From: Trachelipus rathkii
Taxonomy: Eukaryota; Arthropoda; Malacostraca; Isopoda; Trachelipodidae
DNA: 64,000 nucleotides
Assembly (NCBI GenBank): GCA_015478945.1
Contig: JABUQX010032648.1
Location: 1 to 64,000, forward strand
Direction of reading: 5' to 3'
How positions within the stretch are numbered: the first letter of the stretch is position 1; the number at the start of each line of letters is the position of its first letter. The translations under genes and the position numbers were made by a program. Under the pieces are notes generated by a model. It saw nothing but the letters and a program-made list of their open reading frames with translations, was not told where the DNA came from and searched no databases. Shown one piece after another: positions 45,200-60,060 of this stretch.

Positions 45200-48100
45200 A
45201 ATACAGTTCGGAAATATTCTTTTCCATTTTCAAGGCTAAATTGCAAAAATTTTAATAATTCATAAGTTAACGTAACGTTAATATAGTGCAAAAGCACACT
45301 CATAAACATATTCAAACAAGTGGTATAAGAATAAATACAAGGGTATATTAGATATTTAAAGGAATTTTCATTTTTAGGGCAGAGTTTTTTAGCCACAAGT
45401 ACGATGTCTCAGAGTACATTTAACATAGTTCATTATTGTGCACTAATACACGAGACATGCTCCTACTCTTCGCCCAACTAGAAATGCTTTGTGTCGAGTC
45501 CCTTAGATTTATTAGAGCTTATGAATCAAAATACAATCTAACAATCCACAACTTACCAAACCAATTCTCTTAACCTTATTATCGTCTGAAAATTCTCTTT
45601 CTTTAAATGTGTATAAGCATCTTAGAGTGTATGGACTAGGTAGACAAGGGTAATAGTTTTTTAGGTAATTAATTATGAGATTTAGTTATTTATTGGTGTA
45701 TAAATATATATTTTTTATTCTTATTTTGTGAATTCATTTTTTAATTTATGTAGATTATTAATATTTTAAATCTTGAAGTAGTTTTTAAATGTGTAATCTT
45801 ATCTATTTATTGATGTTTTTAATTTTTGTTGCTTGATAAATAGTGAAAAAGAGATATTGTCACTCAGAAAAGTAGCCGTAATAATTAAAAAATGAACTCT
45901 TTTCAACTTTAAATAGTATTTTTCCTTTTTAAGCATAAACCTTAAACAGACAAAATTAGAAATAATAAAAAGTATTCCAGAAAATAATTACTGATATATT
46001 TAAATACAGGTACTATAAAATAACTAGATAATTTTTCAAATGCATACACAGATATTGGGTTATAGTATATATAAATATATAGATATATGTATAATTTACT
46101 TTATTTAATAGCATATAATATTTAAGGAATTTATATATTACTTTTATATATTTATAGTTTTGTTTATATATATATATTTTATATTTAGAACCAGTTCTAA
46201 GTTATATATACTACTAAGATAGAAAATAAAAATATATACATTGTTGTAAACATTTCTAATGATACTTTCTATATTTATACGAGTATTGCATGAAATAGCT
46301 TTACTATATCTATTTGGCATTTCTACTCAATGATTGCGTGAAGAAAGGTATTACTATCCATATTGAGTTCTTCCTCTAATTATGTGATAGTTATCAGAGT
46401 AGAACTTCATGATCAAATGAAATGCTAGTCCTCCCTTAATGTGAGTGGAGAGAAGACAGACATCGTAATGATTTGAAATATAGTTCATTTAACTTGATCC
46501 AGTATGTCGGACAAATTCTTATTGTGTATCTGTAATTTCTCAGTCTTTACAGCTCGAAAAATTACAAAATAATAAAATAAATAATAAAGAATAGTGCTCG
46601 GGTCCCCAATATTACAGTATAGTGGGAGATTAAACTAAAACATTAATCATGAGAATTACTCTAAACATGATTTTGGTGAAAAGGGCAAATAATAAATATA
46701 AGGATATAGATTTTGTTAGATAAAAAGATAGACATAAAGATAATTCAAGAAACAGTTAGTGAGCAAGAGTTAATTTAAAAGTATTAAAAAAGTTCTTTAA
46801 ATGGCTTATTCCTAACTTAATAATATATTAGAATATTTGAAAGAACACTCCATCTACTTAGATCTGTCCCCACCTTCTCACAGAATAAGGAATAATTCGT
46901 GTACAAGTTTTCAAAGTGAAGTTTGGATATATAAATATATTAGAAGTATTCCTCTATATCTAATACTTAATTTTAATATATTTTTTTTTATGTATTTAAT
47001 AAATAAATAAAAAAAAAGAGAGAAAATGAATGGCTATATAGATATATAGTAGAAATATATTATAACTAGTGATAATAAACTTTGAAAACTATAGAAACAT
47101 ACTTAGTGAATGAGGTTATAGTATATAGAGTTCCTTTCAAAGGTGAAGAGATAAATAAGCTGCACATAATTAGACTAAAAAAATATAAATTATATAAATT
47201 TAAAGGCAAATAAGATATATATATATATATTTATCTATATATATAAAATATATTATATTTACGCTCATGCTTCTTCTTAAAATAACTTATGATATATTAT
47301 ATAAGCTATAATTTTGTATCCTAATAATAATAATAATAGACTATATATATAATTAACATATATAACGCAAATAAGTTAGAATCCTTAAAAATATATACCT
47401 GTTAGAAGTATATTAGTAAATTTAAATATTAATCTAGAATATACCTGTAGTGAGGCAGATTAATAATTAACAGCTAAGGGGTTACATTAAAACTAAAAGC
47501 CATATTATGAGTTAAAAACTGGACATTGGCAAAATTATATGAATTAAATATGAGCCAAGGATTTAGACCACAAGACCAGTGCAAAGTTAATGTACAAGTA
47601 AAATGGTAAGCAAGTTTGTAGCTAGTTCAAAAAGTGGCAATAGCCCAATCTTTGTTACTTGAGGATAGAAAAAAGTAAAATAAAATTAAAAGAGGCCATA
47701 TATAATATATATATATAATATATATATATATATAAATTATATATAATATAGTAATCAATAATTAATTACTTGAGTATACATATAAGAAAAGGGGATATAA
47801 CAAAAAAGTTTATTATAGTATTTGTACCAACATTTAGATAGTCATTAATATAAGTAATAAAAATTTTAAGTGATGACATAGAGTCTTATAAAATTTTATG
47901 AAAGCTCATAATAAATATTATAAGAAAGTCTACTTAAATGTTTCTATAAGTTATAATTATACGATACCTCTGTTGAATAAATTAAAAATAATGTAAATTG
48001 TTTATTCAGAATACTAAAATAAAAGTATATTATGATGAAAATTATAATATAATCTAGAGAATCTATAACTTAGTTAGAATAATTATTTTTAAACATAATA

Positions 48101-50600
48101 TATAAGTTTAAGATATGATGTTAACAGTATTAAGAATCCTCTTCCAACATGTGAGCCTGAAATATTTAATGGAAAGGATCCAACAACTTAAATTATAAAG
48201 TAATATATTTTATATTTAGCTTAAAGTTTTATTATATATACATAATATGATATATATATATATATTATTTATAATATTATAAAGTTCATAATTATTGTTA
48301 TTTTAATGATAAATGTAATAATAATAATAACTTTATTTATTATATTATAATTAAGTTAATATATAAAGGGTTAAAAGCTAGGAAAAAATATATATGATTA
48401 AAATATATGATTAAGTGTTCATAGAGCTATGTTTTGCGTTTACGAAAATATAAGTTTAATATAAGATAATAAGGCTCTATATAGTAAGTAGATTAAACTT
48501 CGAGAAACAGTATGTATGATAATGTAACTAATAATATGACGAAGTACATATCTAATAAAAGCTAGAAGACTGAATGAATAATTCAAATGAATATAATTAT
48601 ATATGAGGATGTGATGAAGGATTGTTCTTCAATATTTTATCTATTGTTTTTAGTAATTTATGCTATAATAATATATGCAAATAGGAAAATATTTACCAAT
48701 ACTAATTAAGACAAAACCAGTTAATTATATATTATATAGTAAATAGTTAAAAATATATACTTTCACCATCATAGAGAGTACAGATATTCAGCTAGCGCGC
48801 CAAGAAATCTCATACATACCTCTAATTAAAGATCAAAATATTGAATAGACCCAAGCATTTTAATTAAGTTAATCTCATTAGTTGTTGCAGGCCGGAAACC
48901 CCGATTCCTTTCAATCCGATACCGGGTGAAAATCAAATATATAAAGATAGAGCCGAGAGTAGTATATAAGAGAGGGTTAGATAGTTTTGTATTGAAGAAA
49001 TAAAAAAGAGTAAAACTTTATTCTACAGTGATAAAGTTTGTTGAAAATGAAGCAAAGATCATGAATACACCATTAATTGGAGAACTGGGCATTCGTACAA
49101 AACCAATAAAACAAACCAAATTAACAAACTTGGTCCATGCGTTTAGACGAAGAGTATAATAAATGGCGATAGAAATGATCTAAAAATATGTTAAAAGTAT
49201 AATTATTATTCATGTAAATTATTATTCAATTTAATAAGATTAAATTATAATAAAAACTTATACAAGATGAAATTGCGAATAAAATATAGTTGGATGAGAA
49301 AAATCTTTCTTAGATAAAGGAAAATATAGTTTGAAGCATTGAAACATGAGGATTTATGCATGCTGAATAAGAGTTAGTTAATTTTAATAATAATAAAGCA
49401 CAGTTTTCTGAATTATCGTCAAACATTAAAGAACATAATCATAGTATCAACAAGTAACAACATGCCCATGAGAAAACTTTTCTTATGATTGAAATAACAA
49501 TAGTTCATAAAGTACAATATAATTATGTGCTGATTAAGTATGTTATCTCAGCAATCAAATCATATTTTAGTTTATAAGTTTATAATATGCTTATTAAATG
49601 ACAAGAAAAATGTTGAATAAAATAAATGTTAATATATAGCACATGTTAACATTATTTTCTATGCATAGAGATAAAAGATTAAGTCCAAGAATCAAAGTAT
49701 ATTGTGTTTACAAAACTCATCCATGCAGCATCATTCATCTAGTAGATTTAGAAATATAAAAGATTAAATAAAAGTAGAGTCTAAAGATTACATTAGAAGT
49801 AATATTAAAACAAAAACCTTACAGTACAAAAGTAATGTATAAAAAGCTGTATATATTTATCCCTGCTAATATATAAAATAGATATAAAATAATATAAACA
49901 ATCCTTATTTTTACTGTAGCCAAAATTAAATCCTTTCGCATATATATGTATATTTATATATATATATATATATATAATATATATAATATATATATATAAT
50001 TAAGTTATATACCATTTATAAAATAAATCTTTAATAAAGGTAGTAAATATGATTATAAAGATGTAATTAAAAATGAATCAATAACATTTGAGTACTATAA
50101 TAGATACATATCTTCAGCATGTTTATTTAGGATTTTTAAAATATTTAGCTGCAGATCTTATGGAGATGTTACATATTATGATAACCTACAAAAAGATATA
50201 GATATTACGACTATGTATGTATAGGCAACATTAAGATAAAAACAAACATTAAAGTAAGTCTAGAGATTATTATAGATAATATTAGAGATTGAATGAAATA
50301 TCTTGAAACTCCATTAAATAATATATATATTGTAAAGAAACAATGAGCCTCCTGTATGATATGTGGAAGAATAAAGTGATTACATTCTCTATCTACCAAA
50401 GATATATATAAAATGGATTTGTATAAATAATACTATATTGAAATATCATATGTTGTGCTCCATATTCAACTTACATAAGAATTCAAAAAAAATTGGTATT
50501 ATATAATATTATTAATAGGATATAATTGAAACCAGGAGTTAAATAGTTAATAAACCTCACATATTGAAGTTATGAGGTAATATGGTAAAGTAGTCATTTA
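45200..50600. other. Low-complexity AT-rich, no supported feature
   Basis: Over 5 kb of AT-rich DNA with short AT tracts (47700-47740, 48240-48270, 49950-50000). No conserved motif found on either strand. The sequence has the look of high-error or strongly decayed DNA. Confidence 0.45.
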
Positions 50601-52190
50601 TATAAAAGCGTTATAGCGCTATGGTGACCAGTTAAATTATCCATTCTAGGACAGCATTGACAGCCCTAGTTCTTACAAAGGTTGGGCTCTCGCGACTATC
50701 CATTCACTCTGCGTTCATATCCACACTCATCCTCCAGACAACATCTTACAGACACCACCTTATACCCACATATCTTACACACATACTTATATCCACACCC
50801 TCTTCATATACACACCAACTTTCGATTGAGTTTTAATGATGATCACGACTAAGAACCCATAAGATTTACAACCAATGTTAAAGTAATCGATTCAATTAGG
50901 CTTGAATAATAGTAGGTGCTGCGAAGAGAAAGTTTTCTGAAAAGATATCGCTAGAAGCATAAGATTACTGTGTAATGGTGTCTACGAAGGATTTGAAGAG
51001 TGGTGTAACGAAATTAAGCGTTGAAAGACGTACATGTACTAAAAGAGAGAAGTTACAAGGATAAATTTCAGTTGGTTACCATATTTAAAATATAAAGATC
51101 AGGCATTGTCCTAATAACAAAAATTCAAGCTTTTAGCAAAATTGTATCATTACCTTGTCCGATAGGATCCACAACGTAACACACTTTGTACTATATATAT
51201 TTTTGTGGCGATAACATAGAGATATGAAATATTGATTAAAACTTATGAGTGTGCGATCAGGAAACACAGTCGAGAAGAAAAGTACGTTATTGATATTTAT
51301 TAAACAATGACGAGATACGTCTCTGTAATCACAGCGCCAGTTCTTTACCTTTCCATAGCGTAAGTTCGAGTGCAACAAGAAAGAAAAAAATAGTATGAGA
51401 GTAGCTATATTAATGCAGGATTTGAATTCCGTATGGCAGCACGAATTGGTATTCTTTAATAATAGAATAGAGTAGGATAGTAACTATACAGTGCCGGATG
51501 ACTGAGAGGAGTGATTTAATCTAAGACGGATGAGCAAGGGAGTACCTTTTGTAGAGGTTGCAGAAATAGAGAGAAGATAAGCTTATCGAGTAAACAGGAG
51601 ATATAAGATAATAGTGATTTTATTTCGAGAATTATAGCTGTAGATTATGGTAAAGATAAAAAGGATGATAATGCGGAAGAACTCTGGTGAAAACCCTGTA
51701 TTGCTTGTGTGTGGTGTGAAATGTTTCTGTGCTGGTCTTTGGAGTATATATTATGAGTATAATTTTAGAGATAGTAGAAAGCGGCGACGAGTATAGAAGT
51801 TAAACAGACAATAATTACAGGTCTGAGTGAGTGACCTGTTAAAGAGTACGATGCCATATAGTAGATTTTACTTTAGTGTTGTGTGAGTGGATTGTTATAG
51901 TTCTGAGCTGTGTTAAAGTTTTCAAGTCTGAAAAGGTCAGGGTAGTGGTCGGTTTGTGACATAATGGGTCCAACTGAGTGGAGTCACCTTTCAGATTATC
52001 TGCATATGATAGAGATGTGAGTGATTTGTAGTAGAGCGGAAAATCTAAATCATATGAAATGAAAGAGACTGTAATTTGAGAATTGTAAAAGTATTGAGAA
52101 TCAACTTCAAAATTTATATACTCTCTCGGTGACCTAAATGAGGGGAAGTAGGTGAATCTACCAAAAAAAAGGTAATAAGGTATCTATATG
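50600..52190. other. Unrecognised, possibly upstream part of BEL/Pao relic
   Basis: Less AT-rich than the preceding 5 kb. It lies just upstream of the BEL/Pao reverse-transcriptase motif, so it may hold decayed gag, protease and fingers, but I could not identify them. The 81-codon minus frame at 51133-51378 has no recognisable content. Confidence 0.25.
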
Positions 52191-52194
52191 AAAC

Positions 52195-52335
52195 AAATTG
52201 TCTATGTGGATGATGTTCTATATGGGGAGTCTGTTGAAATCAGAAAATTTGATGTGGCCGGTGTTTAGGCATTGTATAAAGAAAGTTGAGAAAAGAAAGT
52301 GAGTTTTAAAAATTAAAGTGGAGTAATGTTATGGT
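52195..52335 (+). pseudogene. BEL/Pao-like reverse-transcriptase fragment
   Basis: QIVYVDDVLYGESVEI (from about 52194) carries the YVDD catalytic box. About 30 codons on, in shifted frames, SF and KLKWSN fit the BEL/Pao 'GGF.L.KW.SN' that follows the catalytic box. The intervening AGV.ALYKE phrase fits 'L..LLK'. KW.SN separates BEL/Pao from gypsy and copia. Confidence 0.5.
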
Positions 52336-55300
52336 AGCTCGCTAGCAGTATTACATTGATAGTTATTCTGGCTAAGGATGAATAGATCAGTATATAGTGA
52401 GTTTTTTAATAAGAAATAGAAAATAATTTTTTTGTTTATTAAAACAGTCTTGAATAATAAAAAAAAGTGTAAGATGAAGTACTTTTTTGTTAAAGAAATA
52501 AACTTATTAGAAAGTTCTCGTGAGTTATTAAAGTTAGCGTAGAGCATTGCGATTCTCGAGAAAAGATGGTAATATAAAGTATGACTGATTAGGTGTCTTA
52601 AGTGGTAGAAGACACGCAGCTCATGTGAAGTAAGATGTATAGTGGAGTCATATGTTAATTAATTCGAGATAGAAAGGCGGGTTAGGAATGGGGATTATCG
52701 GATTCATTGTGTTGTTTTATGTAAAATTTAGAGTTATGGGGGACTTGGATGAGAGAAGTAGTAACAAAATTGATGAAGGTTTTAAGCAAAGAAGAGAAAG
52801 TAAGTAGAAATATAGCAGTTCAAGGAGAGGTCTATCAGTCTGAGTCTAATTTCCATATACGATCCACTGGGTTTATTAGTCCGGTAATAGGTGATAAGCA
52901 TTAGTAAAAGGGGATTTAACTGTCAAGTAGCTCTACAAAGAGAGATGCCTGAAACTTATTTCGAGGACAAAAAAAATAGTAGTAGGCTTTGGACACTATG
53001 AGAAACGGTAGTAGTAAAAGGTGTGACTCCCAATATGGATAGTGGATATATATGGATCAAAGGTTTTGGACGGGAAATATGGTCTGATGTGAGGACGAGC
53101 TCTTATCCATAAAAAGAGCACAAGGGATAAGTCCATACTTCAGTACATGAGTGAATGAGTAGTTGATGTTAATAAGCATAGATTGCATTTCTTCTCGCAT
53201 ACCGTTGAAGCGGTTCCTAGGATGTGATTTTTTCTGATTTGCGTTAGCGGCAGCTTTAACTATGGGTATTCAAATGTAAGACGTAAGGCCTAAACTATTG
53301 CTTTTTGACTATTGCGTAATATATACTATTACGTTTATCTGTGTAATCCAGAGTTCATGTTATCATTGCCCAATTTTTTGTAGCTCATTATTTTTTCAGT
53401 TTAATTGAGTTCATACAAATTAATACTAGAGTGTGCCTTATTGATCTTGCAACCAATAGTTCTAGTTTTGATTTTACCATATTTAGGAAATCTCTGTTGT
53501 AAATTTTTTGATTGAGTTTGGGATATATATATTGTGTTAGCAATTATCATAATTTCGTGATTAACGTTGGGCGAGAGGTATCTACAACGGGAGGATAATT
53601 AATAGGAGCAATATAAAAATGAATGTGCATCTTTATTTCTTCTGAAAGGATATATCGCTAAAACATCATAGAATTATTGCAGGAATGACTACTCTTGAAA
53701 TACGTGATTAAAGTCATCAGATTTTTTAAAAATTCTCTTAGAAAAAATTAATATAGTTTTTATAACCAATATGACCGTATACAAAGTTAAAATGTAGTAT
53801 ATATGTTATTTCTGTTTTAAGCAATTACATAAAAAGCTGTCAAATACAAATTTTTATGCAAAGACCTTGTTTTAATGTTATGTTTATTAATACATTTAAA
53901 AGCTTTGAAATATTTTTAGTTAACACTGATTGAGGATGAAAATCTATATGAGCCTTCATTACATATATTGAAAAAAATACATAATAAATGTTATTATATT
54001 TTTGAAATTCTTTATGACAAATTACAGAAAATAGTGATATATAGAAATGTTAATAAAAAAAAGAGTATAATTATGGAGGTAATCTTAGTAGAAATTGGTT
54101 TTACAATATATAAAAAAAATGAATTCAAAAAGGTTTAAAAGATCTTGTACATAATAGGAGGTACAGATTTGAGAGTTATATGACATCAGGTGACTACACA
54201 TAAACAAGAACAGAGCAGAACACTATTTAATGCACATATTAGGTACGTAAGAGTAATGTTATCCAGTGCAAATGTTAAAAAGCTGCAAAATAGTTTAGTC
54301 AGAAGTTAATAGTTTAAAGTCCTTAAGGGAAATTTAGAGTGCAAGTAAAGGTAAGGAAGGGATATGCTAGTATAGGTATAAGAGTGAACGCTTTATATCA
54401 AAGATGAGAAAAGATTAGATAACAAGTTAGTTTTTATACATGGAGTGTTGTGTTACAAATTGAAAATCGCAATAAAACAGGTATATTGTAAGACCATATG
54501 AACCTAATCAATTTAATGCGTACAAGAATTGTGGTATTCAGGAGTATGCATAATATTCTCGAAAGCGTCAATGGCCTGTTGATTTATTGAATTGACAATT
54601 AATAAATATATAATTAAGTAATAAAATAATAATAATAGAGTAGAATAAAAAATGGTAAATCGATAAAATATATTTATAAAGTATAGATATAAACCATTGT
54701 ATAGGTTGCTCGATACAAGAACTGACTACATTTTTTTACTTTATATGTATAACTTACAGAAAGTATACTAACGAAACTCATTTTATTCATAGACTCTAGC
54801 TGCTGTATGATTTACATATTACATGATACTCGATACATTTCATCTGGATGAAATTAAAAACATTACCCACAGTATAATTTAGAGCATGGTGATTTTTAAC
54901 GGATAGGTAAGAGGGAAAAAGATTTGCTATGAGATTATATAATCCTTGGATTTACTTAATAATATAGATAGATGTAATTTAAGTTTTAAAACAAGTAAGC
55001 TCTATATAAACAATATATACTTTATCATGAATTATAATAAAAAATTTAAAATTTTCAGAAAAATTATAGTAAGCTTTCATAATTAAATCAATATGTACAA
55101 TAAAAATATAAAATCGTGTCTAAAAAGATTAAATATAATATATTGATATAAATAAGATAATGATAACATAATAACCAACATAATAAAAAAGCGAGAAAGA
55201 GGCCTGCCAAATAGGGCCACAATAATATTGGCTCAAAAATTCCTACCATTTAATTAAAGTATAATGATATGGAATATATAAAATAGAGTTAATAGGATGG

Positions 55301-55599
55301 GTAAGTAGGAGGAATAAAAATCTGGTTGATGTATCATATGATTTTATTTAAACTAACTCATATTTTTTAATCTTTGTACCAATAAATTAGTCATGTTTAT
55401 CATATAGCTAAGATAAATTAGAAGACTAATTACCATAGGAATTCATGGACAATTTATGAGGATAAAACAACTAGTTTATATTAAATTGCTTAAGAGAAAT
55501 ATAATATAAGTACTATATTATATCATATTGGAGCTAATAAAGAGATATTAATACCTGTAAGTATAAGAGAATACGCAATCAAACGAGAGATATGGAATA

Positions 55600-55800
55600 A
55601 CTCTCGAGCATGAATGGCTTAATACAAGGCCAACTCAGCAGTTGATGGGAGATTTGCCGAAAGATAGATTAAAATGTGGATGTACCACCATTTACAAGTA
55701 TTGGTATAATGCCTTTGGGCCTTTTCTTGTAGTAAGGGGGAGCAAATGAGTGAGATAATGAGAGAAAACAAAGATATGGATTATAAATATATATCTCTGT
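55600..55800 (+). pseudogene. BEL/Pao-like integrase fragment
   Basis: In overlapping frames, LNTRPTQQLMGDLPKDRLK (about 55620-55672) is followed by PPFTSIGI (about 55686) and, after a small shift, AFGPFLVVRG (about 55710-55740). This reproduces the BEL/Pao string 'Q.M.DLP..R....PPFT.VG.D.FGPF.V.RG' at the start of the integrase core. A RYGL phrase follows, as in 'KRYG'. Later catalytic motifs were not securely placed. Confidence 0.6.
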
Positions 55801-56330
55801 TTACCTGTAGATCGGATCCAACGTTATCGCAAATATTACGCTATTTTAATAAATGCTATGAACACTAGTAGTCGATAGTAGAAAGTAACTGCTATGACAT
55901 AATTTAATCAATGCTCTAAGATGATTACTTTAGTTTATATAAATTCAGTGCTCAAAAGAGACTCTTTAATTACTTGAAAATTGAATTACGCAATCAGTAG
56001 ATGGGATTGAAACTTTGTGGTAAAAGCGAAACTATATACAACTCAGATCTATAGCAAAGAGAACTCGATTGTATTATACAAGTGTCATTGCCGTACTTGA
56101 GTATGATATATGAGCAAGTGAAATAAATTATTTATGAGAACCCAAAAATGTGAAAACACTCTACAGAGTGGAATTGTACTCTATATATCTACCCAACTTC
56201 CAGTTCATTCAGTTTGTCGAGTAAAACAGATGGATAGGGGGGTCATTATTATCTTGCGGAAGAATACTAACTATGGTATGGAGACCGTGTAAGACAATGT
56301 TTAACTATATTGCGAGATAGCAATTACAAC

Positions 56331-59300
56331 TCTATATTATTTAAATAAATAAGTTTGATATGTTAGTCCACAGGAAAGATTAATATGCTCAAAAAAATGA
56401 TAAACTTGAACAACTCTTGTTTGGAGATAGAAAGTTCATTTAAAAGTTATATAACCTATAGAATATTTGGCTGCTATAGTGAATCTAACTACCAGATGAT
56501 ATACAACTATGATTTAAGAATAAAAGTTAGAAGCTTTGACTGGATCCTCTAAGATCATCTATAATATAAAACATAGCTTTTCAGGTGGGCTAAATTTATA
56601 TACATACTATATATCTCGTGCTCATCTCAGATTTTTTTTCACTTTCCAGGACAAATAGAAGGACCATCTACATAACTATTGTAGTACTGAATAACAATTG
56701 AAATAACTAAGTTAATTATATGTGCGGAGAATATCTCTCCGATTTGAGTATGTTCTCCACAGCTAACTCCATATCGTGGATCAAAGGACATAGGTCGCCT
56801 TTATGCAAAATAGAAATGTAGTGGGAAACTCTCGTGTACTGAAAAAGGAATCACACTCATATCGTTGGGGTTAATCGATTTTTCGTCACTGTTCACATTC
56901 AGTCAATGATCTATTTCAACACTCTATGATTACCAGGTGAATCATGGATGCTTGTTTAGTATATATAGTGTTTTTATCGAATACATGGAGAAATCCATAA
57001 TGTTTAATATTTTAATTATTCCTGTATATATTAGATATAAACTATGATACAAAACTATTACATCAACTAACATCAACAGATAATAAACCTGTAGCTTCAA
57101 AAACATCATTCAAATTTTTACATTGTAGTATTAACAAAATTGATTCTTGCAGTGAAGAGACAAGCTTTGGTTTCCCTTACCTATCTAGATCTCAAGTCGC
57201 ACCGGCTTTTCAGCGATGGCATTTGAGTACATCCATAGTGGACATCCGTATCATGAGACACAACTCAGGTATATGACTTCTTTAAACTTAAGGAAGCTAA
57301 GAATAACAAGAAAACTTTAATATTTCTTTCCCTCGTAGCTATAACATCCATTGGCGTCTTCTTTCTCTTATAGAATTCCATAGTGGTATAATTTTCTTTT
57401 TTCGATATGGGGAAATTTCTCAGCAACTAAATAAGGAAACAAAAAAAAATTAAAATAACACGGAATACGAGTATTTAAAATTCCCTAAAATCTCAAACTT
57501 AATGTCCTACGCTAGAAAGTGTTGTGGAAGCATCAACACTTCGAGTACAATCACAGGATTTTTCGATGTTAGAACACACATAAAAATATATAGAGGACAG
57601 CCTTTAAGATATAGCCCAAAATATAGCCATTATTTTATAAGTACTAATCATCACACTCGATACAGATTCCGAGTTCTTCTGCCATGATATCTTCAAGTAG
57701 CTCGTGTGTCCAATGAGATAAACTACAACAGAGTCCCGTTTCCTTTTACAAATCTATTCCGCTAGGCAAGGAGAATATTATAAGGGCTTGGACTGCTATA
57801 TTTAGCACACTCATGCCTTAAGAGCATACACGAGCCCAATTTCCCAAGTTTAGGAGATACATAAAGAAAAAACCTGATTAATTAGAAGATACTGCAAAGC
57901 AATATAAGCCATTGCAGAAACTCAAGCAGGCTGTTGAAACCAACAAAACTGTCAACTTTGCTAAAGTAAACAAAGGAAAAATAAAAGCAAAGTACAGGCA
58001 TGCGAAATGACATTCAACATAAAGCCAAAAGGAAGAAACACTTTTAGGGAAATTGCCTCAGTTCAAGGGACTTATAACTTCATTCACTCAACTTCTACCA
58101 ATGGAGAGAGAGAGATCGTGGACAGTGGCGTTGCATGAAACTTTCCGGTGCTCTCGTGAAAAGCTGGAATACGCAACACTTTCGATACTATGAAGCGTGT
58201 TCAGCAGAAGTCATACATTGAGTAGATTTGAAGTGAGAGAAACTTATACACACGCTATATGTGCATGGCACATACAAGTCCAACCTCTAATGAATAAGCT
58301 GTGAAAAGAATATAATCAAATAACAAGGAGAAAGGGAAACAAAAATGAGGCGCATAAGTTTCAGCTAAAATTATAACGATCTCCATTGTGTTCTCACTGC
58401 AGTCACGACTTTATGCTGAATCACAGCAGGCCTCCACAAATATAGTTTCACATAGTCAATACTCACAGCCACTCACTACTCTAATATCTCGATAGCCATA
58501 TGCTTCAAGAGTCACGCAAATAACATCAGAATAATAATAATAATAATATTTAATTTGGCGTTAAAAAGTGTTTTTATCTCACGGATGGTAATTAAACTGG
58601 CATAAGTTGGGCTCTCGAAAGCTCCTGATGTGAAAAGACTTTTAAGAGAACGATTTGGGCTTAAATGCCACATTTTTATTCAAATTAGTATAATTATAAT
58701 CAAGAAATGGTAACTGCCGATAATATTGATAAAACATTCTTTATGAAGACTTATAATGCCCAACCTTTCAAAATAAGGGGGTCTTAACATTAAGAGACGA
58801 GTGACACAATAGAAATAACTTTAGAAATAACCGTATATATGTGTGATCTCTCCTGACTATAACTGACCTACCTCAGTACATAGTTAAACACCATATGGTT
58901 TAGAATAAACAATCTCAAAAGTGTCTCTCACAATGCAAACAAATATGATAATAATTATAGCTATGTAGGTAAACTATTTCCAAGTAACAGCGGACATGAC
59001 ATTGTGAGCAATTTCTAGTATCTGTGATTTACATATGTTAAAGTCATTCACTCAAATATATACGTCTTCTGGATAACGTGTTCATGCAGACCTCACAAAT
59101 GTGATTCTTCCTGTCCTATTTGTGGTAGACAAACGCAATTCTCCTTATCAGACCCTAATCAAGAGACGCTAAAGTAAAAACATTGATCTAATCGGTATGG
59201 CAAAACTCGGCGTGTGTCTCTGTAAGGACAACTCAACACTTATAATGCTGCGATTGGCGAGAATCATTCTGCTCGACTGGTTCTGCCCTGATCTATAATT

Positions 59301-59335
59301 ACTGTCATGGAATCATCATTTATTACTTATTATAA
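56331..59335. other. Unrecognised, no supported gene
   Basis: Composition becomes more balanced from about 57100. A plus phrase near 58105-58130 reads EREIVDSGVA, which recalls a retroelement protease DSG box, but without support. The 61-codon frame 57502-57687 matches nothing. Confidence 0.3.
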
Positions 59336-59337
59336 AT

Positions 59338-59358
59338 GTATATTATATATATTATATA

Positions 59359-59419
<61 letters not shown>

Positions 59420-59516
59420 TATATATTAATATAATTATTATAGTATTATATATATATTAAGATATATAATATATAATATTATATATTAATAATATATAAT
59501 ATTGTATATAATAATA
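59338..59516. repeat. AT microsatellite
   Basis: (AT)n tract of about 180 bp. The flanks are not mirror images, unlike the tract at 59793-59838. Confidence 0.9.
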
Positions 59517-59599
59517 CCCTTAATAAACAAGTATTCACACTGCTTGTGTATTACGAAACACTAGGACTCATAGTCAGATTATAATTACGTATATGCTAA

Positions 59600-59789
59600 A
59601 TTGTTTGATCACTATATTCATACTTTGACCACGATGAACTAAAAGGATAAACCACCGTACCAACTTTCCTTTGAAAGCAATCTAAGGTTTCCCAGAAGGA
59701 TAGTGTAATGCTTAGTCTAGGGACATTCTAACCTCTGAGCATAGTACCTCTCACCTGATTCACACTCGGGCCTGGTTAGGCCAAACATG

Positions 59790-59832
<43 letters not shown>

Positions 59833-60060
59833 TATACTAGATTAGGGTATCATATAACGCACTAGTGGTTTGGGCTCACCAGTGTCCGTGAGTAGTTATA
59901 TATAAATACGGAGCTTTGGAGGTGTTTTAATATGTCCTAGTATATAATGTACCTCACTATTATCCGTTTTGGGAAGCCCTATAGATTAGCTTTCAGAGGA
60001 AAGTGGCGGTGAGTTATCTTTTTATGATTCATATTATCGTGTCTGGTGTCAAAACTTGTG
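59600..60060. repeat. Imperfect fold-back palindrome around an AT tract
   Basis: The left arm (about 59620-59792) and right arm (about 59840-60045) are reverse complements with many small gaps. Matching pairs include ACTTTCCTTTGAAAGC with the inverse of GCTTTCAGAGGAAAGT, TAGTCTAGGGACATTCTAAC with the inverse of TTTTAATATGTCCTAGTA, and CGGGCCTGGTTAGGCCAAAC with the inverse of GGTTTGGGCTCACC. The axis lies in (AT)n at 59793-59838. No gene is inside. Confidence 0.7.

Larger units (their letters stand above)
52195..56330 (+). mobile_element. BEL/Pao LTR retrotransposon relic (partial)
   Basis: A reverse-transcriptase motif at 52203 and an integrase motif at 55678-55735 occur on the same strand in the order expected for BEL/Pao pol. 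The distance (about 3.4 kb) is larger than usual, so an insertion or noisy sequence may lie between. No LTR pair was found. Frames are broken throughout. Confidence 0.5.

Noticed and set aside
58105..58130. IVDSG phrase as a retroelement protease
   Set aside because: A single short motif in noisy sequence, with no zinc knuckle or polymerase in the expected positions.
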